A stretch of 5,788 bases of DNA from DASWHX01 sp036397995 (GTDB taxonomy: Bacteria > Bacteroidota > Bacteroidia > Cytophagales > Cyclobacteriaceae), in NCBI GenBank assembly GCA_036397995.1, contig DASWHX010000140.1:1-5788 (forward strand), written 5' to 3'. A program made the position numbers and the translations under genes. Shown here piece after piece: positions 1-5,788 of the stretch. The first letter of the stretch is position 1; each line of letters begins with the position of its first letter. The notes under the pieces are model-generated. The model did no database searches. It was not told the DNA's origin and worked only from the letters and a program-made list of their open reading frames with translations.

Positions 1-1
1 A

Positions 2-718
2 GTTGTTATTTTATTCATTTTTCTTTATCAGCCCGGGTTGCTTAGGGCGGAAATCAAAAATGGCTATGAAATTGAATTGGAGGAAACACGCCAGAGTCTG
101 GAAAATATTAACACTATGATTAAAATGGAAGGCAGGAATAATCGTGAGCGGATGATAAAACTGAAAAAGTATCTAATCAAACTCAAAAAAATTGAAGCCA
201 GACAGAGTATATATTCTGAAAAGACCCGGAAATTACTACTTCGATTAAAAGAAATAGATCCGACATTATTTAGTGAAATTGATTCTATCAAAGATGGAAA
301 AGGGAATAGTACGGATGTATATGTTAAAGTTGTGCCGTTAAATAAAGATCAGGAAATTCATGGGAGTACTAACCTTGACCAATACAATTTTGATGAAGAC
401 ATGTATTCCTCCAATTTTGGAACAAAAACCACAAGTGTAATCGTGGCCGATTGTTTCCGCAGTATTTTTCTTCTTGCTCATGAACTGGGGCACGTAAAAT
501 ATCAGGTGCCGAACCTGGCAGAATATTTCAATTTCTATTTCAAAACCTACCGGAATTCAGTTCAATCTAAAAAGGGCCATGCCAGGGCAGACCAAAGCGG
601 AATGTCGGCCGATGAAACCGTTAAATCTTTTACACAGTTATATGTGAGCTATAGACAATCAAAAAATTCCAAAGCGGCAACAATTTCTTCAGTAAAACAA
701 AAACCTGATGAGTATTAG
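2..718 (+). CDS. Hypothetical protein with HELGH zinc-metallopeptidase-like motif (5' partial)
   Basis: I cannot name this gene. The frame is open to the left edge: upstream of a possible TTG at 38 it encodes a hydrophobic run (VVILFIFLY), and no in-frame ATG or ribosome site supports a start nearby, so the N-terminus probably lies outside the window. Residue numbers here count from the TTG. Residues about 11-70 are rich in K, R and E and look helical, possibly coiled coil. Residues 148-152 are HELGH, an HExxH zinc-binding and catalytic signature, preceded by a hydrophobic helix (RSIFLLA) and followed by YQVPNLAEY. A later GHARADQSG segment (180-188) offers H181 and D185 as possible further metal ligands; E162 is another candidate. 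Small HExxH proteins of this look occur in Bacteroidota, but that is recollection, not a search. Peptidase activity and substrate are inference. The protein may be membrane-anchored by the hydrophobic stretch. It ends with TAG at 716-718 and converges with the acyltransferase gene. Confidence 0.72.
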   Translation, partial: VVILFIFLYQPGLLRAEIKNGYEIELEETRQSLENINTMIKMEGRNNRERMIKLKKYLIKLKKIEARQSIYSEKTRKLLLRLKEIDPTLFSEIDSIKDGKGNSTDVYVKVVPLNKDQEIHGSTNLDQYNFDEDMYSSNFGTKTTSVIVADCFRSIFLLAHELGHVKYQVPNLAEYFNFYFKTYRNSVQSKKGHARADQSGMSADETVKSFTQLYVSYRQSKNSKAATISSVKQKPDEY

Positions 719-725
719 TTTCTGT

Positions 726-741
726 AATGACCAGTGTCATT
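726..741 (+). terminator. Short hairpin 8 bases after the HELGH gene; weak terminator candidate
   Basis: AATGAC (726-731) and GTCATT (736-741) are exact reverse complements around a 4-base loop, giving a 6-bp stem just downstream of the stop codon at 716-718. No run of T follows on the plus strand, so it lacks the second half of an intrinsic terminator. It could be a transcript-end structure, a chance repeat, or a near-palindromic protein-binding site. Confidence 0.2.
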
Positions 742-821
742 GAAACGGCAGTCTTCTCCTGAGTTTTACAGAAATTTAGATTGCATTCCTTCCACGAATT
801 CAGATTATACAGGACATGACA

Positions 822-836
822 ACTGCTGCCAGCAGT
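822..836. repeat. Perfect 15-base odd palindrome in the convergent gap
   Basis: ACTGCTG (822-828) and CAGCAGT (830-836) are exact reverse complements around a single central C. A real hairpin would need to open about three central bases, leaving roughly a 6-bp GC-containing stem. There is no T-tract on either side. It lies in the middle of the 199-base gap between two convergent genes, where a bidirectional terminator or nothing at all would be expected. The function is unknown. Confidence 0.35.
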
Positions 837-897
837 AAGTGTCTCAAAGTTTAATTTGACTAAAAATAAGGCAAATCCTTTATTTTTCCCCTTCCTA

Positions 898-912
898 AAT
901 TCCACCGGAATT
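898..912 (-). terminator. Hairpin 5 bases past the acyltransferase stop; weak terminator candidate
   Basis: On the minus strand AATTCC, a 3-base loop GGT, and GGAATT form a 6-bp stem immediately after the acyltransferase stop codon (918-920). The following minus-strand bases are purine-rich (TAGGAAGGGG) rather than T-rich, so this is not a classical Rho-independent terminator. The position fits a transcript end for the pump/acyltransferase genes; the structure alone is weak support. Confidence 0.25.
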
Positions 913-917
913 CAAAA

Positions 918-1805
918 TTACTCCTGGGTAGTTACCTCCTCACGTTCCCGCTTATGCTTCCACCTTCGATGAGACCACAAAAAGTCTTCGGGCTTCCTGC
1001 GAACAATCTCCTCCAGGGTACGCATATATTTTTCAGTAATCTCTCCTTCAGAAGTCTCGCAAGGATTCTGAAACAATGTGGAAACCCCCACTGTATAATA
1101 CCCTCGTTTAACCCGCTGCACATCAAAATAAATTACCGGACATTTTAAAAGTTTTGCAAAGTGCTCCGCGCCTTTTAGCACTGCGGTATCCTGATTCAAT
1201 AATTCCATCCAATGAACATTCCTGATTCGTGCCGGACTTTGATCACCACCAAATAAATAAGCAGTGGGAATTCTTCTTTTCTCTGACAATGCTTTTCTGG
1301 CTTCAGATTTAGGTATCATTCCCGTACCGTACCGGGATCGATTCTTAATCGTGTATTTATTGATTCGCTTGTTAGTTAACGGAGTGTAAATGGCTGTCAT
1401 CTGGTGTTTAACCTGGCGTGGAGCTGCCATAATTCCCCATTCCCAATTTGCATAGTGCGATCCCACGCAAATAATATCCAGTCCCAAATCAAAATAATCA
1501 TTAAGCAACTCCGGATTAATTAGTTTATATCTTTTTTGAAACTGAATTTGATTCATGGTGAAGCCCTTCAATCCCTCCATAAGGATGTCACTTAAATTGT
1601 TGTAAAACTTTTTTACAATAGCAATCCTCTCCTTGCTACTTAATTCCGGAAAAGAATTATTGACATTTTCAAGCACAATTTTTTTACGATAACCAAAAAT
1701 GAAATACAAAAGAATAAATACAAAATCAGAGAAAATATAGAGAAACTTAAAGGGAATCAGGCAAAGCAATAGTATTGTGGCTCGAAAAAAATAATAAGTA
1801 AGCAT
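918..1805 (-). CDS. Lysophospholipid/lipid A biosynthesis acyltransferase (LpxL/HtrB family)
   Basis: This is a 295-residue protein, close to the usual length (about 290-310) of the LpxL/HtrB family. These inner-membrane enzymes transfer a secondary acyl chain from an acyl carrier protein to a lipid A precursor. Residues about 5-37 are strongly hydrophobic and form the N-terminal membrane anchor, followed by basic GYRKK. The catalytic HX4E motif is present as H117-YANW-E122 in GSHYANWEWG. Two further family motifs are visible: GGDQSP at 186-191 and FLWSHRRWKH at 275-284. The tail is highly charged. The ATG at 1803-1805 is chosen because it directly precedes the hydrophobic anchor; no Shine-Dalgarno sequence is evident. 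The gene lies 82 bases downstream of the TolC-like gene on the same strand, so it may be read from the same transcript. In FCB bacteria relatives of this enzyme can act on lipids other than lipid A, so the exact acceptor is not settled. No key residue is missing. Confidence 0.93.
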   Translation of the reverse strand: MLTYYFFRATILLLCLIPFKFLYIFSDFVFILLYFIFGYRKKIVLENVNNSFPELSSKERIAIVKKFYNNLSDILMEGLKGFTMNQIQFQKRYKLINPELLNDYFDLGLDIICVGSHYANWEWGIMAAPRQVKHQMTAIYTPLTNKRINKYTIKNRSRYGTGMIPKSEARKALSEKRRIPTAYLFGGDQSPARIRNVHWMELLNQDTAVLKGAEHFAKLLKCPVIYFDVQRVKRGYYTVGVSTLFQNPCETSEGEITEKYMRTLEEIVRRKPEDFLWSHRRWKHKREREEVTTQE

Positions 1806-1887
1806 TTGATGTACTGGGTTTGGTAGGGTGTAAGTAAGATAAAGACTCTCAAATATGCTATAAATTTTTTGAACGGTGGAAGAACCT

Positions 1888-3204
1888 TTACAAATACTTC
1901 TCCGCCAACCTTCCGGTTAACCTGTTAAGTTCAATCTCCAGAGATTTCAAATTATACTTAATCTCAGTAACTGTGTTGAATGCATTGATAACTGAAAGTT
2001 GAGTAAGGCGAAAATCATATCCTGAAATAGCCTGCTTCTCCAGTTGTTCACGGGCTATGAATTGAGATTTTTCAGCTGCGGAAACATTTTGCTCCGCGAT
2101 AGATAATTGCCTTGTTAACGATTCGTGCTGGAAAAACAAATCCAGCACGATGGCTTCAATTTCAGCTGAAATATCCTCCCTGGCAAAGGTAGTATTTTGA
2201 GTAACTATTTGTGCATTGCGTATTTCCCGGCGTTCATTTCTGCCATTGTATAAATTGAATCGTACTGTAAATCCATATTGTGCGCCGTAGCTCCGGTTTG
2301 ATTCGGTTACTCCAATTTCATTGGTTGACCGGTTATACGCATACTGTGCAAACACATCTAATGTTGGGTACATATCAGATTTTTGAATCTTTAAATTAGT
2401 TTCAGCAATCAATTCGTTTAAGTCCGCCAACTTCAGATCGCGATTGTGAGTTGTCGCCCCGGTGACCAGTGATCCCAGATTATCAAATTCCTCTAACTCC
2501 AACTCATTAATTGTTTCTAACTGTAAATCAGGATTTCTTCTAATAATCCGGTTGATTCGAATCTCCAGGCTTTTATTGGCTCTCAGCTGATCGATAACCA
2601 GAAGGCTGTCAGAGTTGTAATCTATAAATGCCTGATTATATAGTAGCGCGTAGCTTGCGCCTACTCCCAGTTTTTTCTTTTCCAGGTCATGTCTGAATCT
2701 GGATACCGCCAGGGTCTTTTCAAAATTCTCCAATCTTAGTCTGCCGCGAACTAATTGGTAGTATAAGCCGGCTACATCAGTAATGGTTTGCTCGACAAGG
2801 TATCGCGTTTCTTCCTGACTTATGGTTTCCAATACACTCAATTGATCCCGCCTGGCGAACATCCCGAATCCATTGAAGATATTCCAATCAACTCTTATCA
2901 ATCCATTAAGGCTGGTGTTTTCCGCATTTTTCCCTTCACGAATATCTCCATTAAAGAGTTTTTGTTTTGTATTATTGACAGTGTTAGATCGTCCTCCGGA
3001 TAAAGACACTACAGGCAAAAATCCGGCATTGCCCAGCGTATTATTATTTTCATTAATTATTTCTTCATTTCTTAGAATGCGAATCTGGTAATTTTCGGAA
3101 AGTATTCTGTCTACCAAGCCTGGCAGATCAAAAGTCTCTTGCGAAAACACCAGACCGGTCGAAATAAGGAGAAAACTGAAACAACTAAATATTTTCTTCA
3201 ACAT
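1888..3204 (-). CDS. TolC-family outer membrane efflux protein
   Basis: The 438-residue protein has a typical Sec signal peptide: MLKK, a hydrophobic core to about residue 20, and likely cleavage near VFSQ, so the mature chain would begin around residue 22. TolC-family proteins form trimeric outer-membrane barrels with a long periplasmic helical tunnel that takes substrates from an inner-membrane pump. The internal duplication of the family is visible: WNIFNGFGMFARRDQ at 107-121 and FNLYNGRNERREIRNAQ at 316-332 are equivalent beta-strand-to-helix junctions, each followed by long helices. The end, LEIELNRLTGRL (422-433), matches the usual C-terminal signature of the family. The length is normal. 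The ATG at 3202-3204 is inside the end of the RND permease gene (20-base overlap, different frame), has no clear Shine-Dalgarno sequence, and probably depends on translational coupling. The start is fixed by the signal peptide. Substrates cannot be deduced from the sequence. Confidence 0.95.
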   Translation of the reverse strand: MLKKIFSCFSFLLISTGLVFSQETFDLPGLVDRILSENYQIRILRNEEIINENNNTLGNAGFLPVVSLSGGRSNTVNNTKQKLFNGDIREGKNAENTSLNGLIRVDWNIFNGFGMFARRDQLSVLETISQEETRYLVEQTITDVAGLYYQLVRGRLRLENFEKTLAVSRFRHDLEKKKLGVGASYALLYNQAFIDYNSDSLLVIDQLRANKSLEIRINRIIRRNPDLQLETINELELEEFDNLGSLVTGATTHNRDLKLADLNELIAETNLKIQKSDMYPTLDVFAQYAYNRSTNEIGVTESNRSYGAQYGFTVRFNLYNGRNERREIRNAQIVTQNTTFAREDISAEIEAIVLDLFFQHESLTRQLSIAEQNVSAAEKSQFIAREQLEKQAISGYDFRLTQLSVINAFNTVTEIKYNLKSLEIELNRLTGRLAEKYL

Positions 3205-5788
3205 AAACTTTTTTCGGTTTACCTGATATATAGGTATAGATTGAAGGAATTATAAACAAAGTGAGGATTAATGAAAACAACAAACCACCTATGATAGAAA
3301 TACCCATGGGTATTCTGCTTGTTGAAGCGTCTCCCATGGCCAGGGCAATAGGTAATGCGCCTAAAGTGGTTGAGAGACTTGTCATTACAATAGGTCTGAA
3401 CCTTTGTGATGCAGCTTCAATGGCTGCTTCAATTTTTGTCATTCCTTCAGCTCTTTTCTGATTTGCAAACTCCACAATCAGAATTCCGTTTTTTGTAACT
3501 ATGCCAACTAAAACAATAATTCCAATCTGGCTGAAAATGTTTAAAGTTTGACCAAAAAAGTATAGAGTCATCAGGGCTCCAGCCAAAGCCAGGGGCACGG
3601 TGAACATTATGGTTAAAGGATCTCTAAAACTCTCAAACTGCCCGGCAAGAGTAAGGTAAACCAGTATAAGCGCAAAAATAAATATCATAGTGATGTTACT
3701 GGAGCTTTCGGCGTAATCCGAGGCACTTCCGGCCAGGGATGTCTGGAATGAATCATCCAGTACCTCACCCGCAATTCTTCGCATTGCGTCCACACCGTCA
3801 CCAATTGTTTTTCCTTCGGAAGGTGCCGCGGAAACTGTTGCTGCCACGTAGCGGTTGTAGCGAACCAATTGAGGGGGTCTGCTTTCCAATTGCAATGTTA
3901 CCAGGTTGTCCAGGGTGATCATATCACCTGCCGCATTTCTGATGGGTATTCTTGCCAGGTCCAAAGGCTCATCCCTGCTTTCCCTTTCCGCCTGAGCAAT
4001 CACAAAATACTGTTTGCCATCCCTAATGAAATAACCTATCCGCTGATCACTAAGATACGTTTGAAGGGTTTCCGCAATATCGCTTACATTAACACCCATA
4101 TCCAGCGCCTTGTTTCTGTTGATATTAACTGTGTATTCAGGCTTATTAAATCTGAGATCCACGGTTGAAGCCTGAAATGTTGGATCGTTTTCAACCCGCT
4201 CTAAAAATTTTGGAAGTACTTCTTTTAGCCGATCTAAATCGGGAGCCTGAAGCACAAATTGCACGGGCAAACTATTTCTTCCTCCGCGGCTGGCAATAAT
4301 AGTAGGCTCCTGAATTACAAATGTCTGAGCAAAATTATATTTCTTGATCAAATCAGTAAGTTGCTGAGCTATCTCCATTTGACTTCGATCACGCTGCGAC
4401 GGCTGCGTTAAGGAAATTCTGACGAATCCTGAATTTACCGATCCTGCGGATCCGAATCCGGGTGCGGTAAGTCCGATTAGAAATTCCTTTCCCCTTATGG
4501 TGTCACTCATATGCATCATAAGTCTTTCAAATTCATCCATACTTTCAAATGATGTTCCCTCCGGAGCAGAAATACTCATTCTGATTCTGCTTTTATCTTC
4601 AAGAGGAGCCAGTTCTTTGGGTATTATCATGTTCAGCGTAACAATCAAAACCGCCAAAATCAATACAATTGGAATAGCTAACCACCTTTGCTTCATGAAG
4701 ATTCTGAGCGACTTATTATATTTCTGGGTAAAAAAGTCGACTACCGCCTTAAATGACATCATCAGTTTTCCTTTTCGTTTGCTTTTTTTCAGAATTCTTG
4801 ATGACATCATCGGGGTTAGAGACAAGGAAACAAACGTTGAAATAACAATTGCTCCGGAAACCACCATGGCAAACTCTCTAAAAAGCCTTCCAGTTAATCC
4901 TTCCAGGAAGAAGATGGGTAGAAATACGCAAACAAGGCTTATTGAAGTTGCAATTACAGCAAAGAAAACTTCTCGTGAACCCTTAAAGGCCGCCTGAACG
5001 GGGTCGTGTCCCTTTTCAACCTTCGAATAAATATTCTCCATCACTACAATAGCATCATCCACCACCAGGCCGGTTGCCAAAACAAGTCCCAGCAGGGTGA
5101 GAATGTTTATAGAATAACCTGCCAGATACAACACTGAAAACACACCGATTAAGGAAATTGGGATAACAGTTACCGGAATCATAGTGACGCGCCAGCTTCG
5201 CAGGAAGAAAAAGATTACCAGCAATACCAAACCAAAGGCGATAAATATGGTTTCTTTTACCTCGGTGATGGCTTTTCTTATACTGATAGTTGTATCTAAC
5301 GCCACATTAAGTTGGACATCCTCAGGAAGATCATTCTTAATTTGATCAACCCTTCGGACCGCTTCATCCACAATATCAATATGGTTTGCTCCAGGCTGTG
5401 GTTGTAAGGCTACTCCAATCATTGGCAATACGCCGTTCCCATACATCCGGGTTCTTTCATTTTCTGATCCTATAGCAGCATAGCCAATATCTTTAAGTCT
5501 AACCAATGAATTATTCCGTTTAGTTATTACCATCTCATTATACTCCTCTGGAAAATTCAACCTTCCCAAAGCCCGGACTGTTATTTCAGTCTTCTGCCCT
5601 TCTATTCTGCCAGCGGGTAGTTCTACATTTTGGGTCTCCAAAGCCCTTCGAATATCCAATGGCGTTAAGCTGAAAGCTTCCAGCTTATCAGGATTAAGGA
5701 TAATGCGCATAGCATATTTTCTTTCACCCCAAACACGAATACTGCTGACTCCCGGAATGGTTTGAAGCCTTTCTTTAAACACATTATT
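3185..5788 (-). CDS. RND-family efflux permease, AcrB/HAE-1 type (5' partial)
   Basis: This is the proton-driven inner-membrane pump of a tripartite exporter. The frame runs off the right edge; the earliest possible start inside the window is a GTG at 5780-5782, but the family is about 1,030-1,050 residues and only about 867 are visible. Aligning to AcrB by motif, roughly the first 165 residues (TM1 and the first porter segment) are missing. Numbering from the GTG, hydrophobic segments corresponding to TM2-TM12 lie near 177-196, 201-222, 228-250, 270-292, 300-325, 368-388, 695-714, 722-742, 748-772, 797-817 and 825-852. The proton-relay residues are kept: D242-D243 in GLVVDDAIVVMENI (AcrB D407/D408), K764 in TKNGILIVEFAN (AcrB K940) and T801 in RPIVMTSL (AcrB T978). 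The large periplasmic loops before TM2 and between TM7 and TM8 are intact. DD in TM4 and overall similarity favour the drug/hydrophobic-compound (HAE-1) branch over metal pumps; the actual substrate is unknown. A periplasmic adaptor gene is expected upstream, outside the window. Confidence 0.96.
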   Translation of the reverse strand, partial: NNVFKERLQTIPGVSSIRVWGERKYAMRIILNPDKLEAFSLTPLDIRRALETQNVELPAGRIEGQKTEITVRALGRLNFPEEYNEMVITKRNNSLVRLKDIGYAAIGSENERTRMYGNGVLPMIGVALQPQPGANHIDIVDEAVRRVDQIKNDLPEDVQLNVALDTTISIRKAITEVKETIFIAFGLVLLVIFFFLRSWRVTMIPVTVIPISLIGVFSVLYLAGYSINILTLLGLVLATGLVVDDAIVVMENIYSKVEKGHDPVQAAFKGSREVFFAVIATSISLVCVFLPIFFLEGLTGRLFREFAMVVSGAIVISTFVSLSLTPMMSSRILKKSKRKGKLMMSFKAVVDFFTQKYNKSLRIFMKQRWLAIPIVLILAVLIVTLNMIIPKELAPLEDKSRIRMSISAPEGTSFESMDEFERLMMHMSDTIRGKEFLIGLTAPGFGSAGSVNSGFVRISLTQPSQRDRSQMEIAQQLTDLIKKYNFAQTFVIQEPTIIASRGGRNSLPVQFVLQAPDLDRLKEVLPKFLERVENDPTFQASTVDLRFNKPEYTVNINRNKALDMGVNVSDIAETLQTYLSDQRIGYFIRDGKQYFVIAQAERESRDEPLDLARIPIRNAAGDMITLDNLVTLQLESRPPQLVRYNRYVAATVSAAPSEGKTIGDGVDAMRRIAGEVLDDSFQTSLAGSASDYAESSSNITMIFIFALILVYLTLAGQFESFRDPLTIMFTVPLALAGALMTLYFFGQTLNIFSQIGIIVLVGIVTKNGILIVEFANQKRAEGMTKIEAAIEAASQRFRPIVMTSLSTTLGALPIALAMGDASTSRIPMGISIIGGLLFSLILTLFIIPSIYTYISGKPKKVYVEENI

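Noticed and set aside
630..905. A 91-codon minus-strand open frame spanning the convergent gap and the end of the HELGH gene.
   Set aside because: It begins with GTG without a ribosome site, overlaps the real gene on the other strand, and its translation shows no recognisable domain or typical protein character.
1806..1887. A possible Bacteroidota-type promoter before the acyltransferase (CATATTTG at 1850-1857 on the minus strand, compared with the TAnnTTTG -7 consensus).
   Set aside because: It has one mismatch in the -7 element and no TTG at the expected -33 distance; in AT-rich DNA this is too weak to call.
4497..4997. A 166-codon plus-strand open frame antisense to the RND permease.
   Set aside because: It lies wholly within a strongly supported transporter gene; its hydrophobic content is a by-product of the membrane-segment codons on the other strand.
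918..5788. The idea that the minus-strand cluster is a novel export or defence system.
   Set aside because: All three proteins fall in well-known families with normal length (where complete) and intact key residues; the arrangement of pump and TolC is common.
1..5788. CRISPR arrays, tRNA/rRNA genes, insertion sequences and attachment sites.
   Set aside because: No regularly spaced repeats, cloverleaf-like sequence, transposase-like protein or flanking terminal repeats were seen.

Overview
The window looks like ordinary chromosomal DNA from a Gram-negative bacterium, most plausibly of the Bacteroidota/Balneolota (FCB) kind. That guess is inference. It rests on the AT-rich composition, the absence of clear Shine-Dalgarno sequences before the start codons, a single LpxL-type acyltransferase, and an RND pump with a TolC-type outer-membrane protein (so a two-membrane envelope). 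No RNA gene or marker that fixes the taxonomy is present.

Layout. Bases 2-718 (+) hold the 3' part of a gene for a protein with a hydrophobic stretch, a charged helical region and a zinc-protease-like HELGH motif; its frame is open to the left edge, so its start is not in the window. Bases 719-917 are the gap between two convergent genes and hold three short inverted repeats but no recognisable gene. From 918 to the right edge, three genes lie on the minus strand. In transcription order they are the RND inner-membrane efflux permease (3185-5788, N-terminus cut off by the edge), a TolC-family outer-membrane channel protein (1888-3204, overlapping the permease by 20 bases) and a lipid A-type acyltransferase (918-1805, 82 bases further on).

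How the genes work together. The permease and TolC-like protein are two parts of a tripartite drug/solute export pump. The third part, a periplasmic adaptor, is normally encoded next to them and would be expected just beyond base 5788. The acyltransferase acts on lipid A or another membrane lipid; its position makes co-transcription with the pump possible but not shown. The HELGH protein is on the opposite strand and has no evident link to the pump.

I looked for an undescribed system and did not find one. The least explained item is the partial HELGH protein. The rest belongs to well-known families with their key residues in place.
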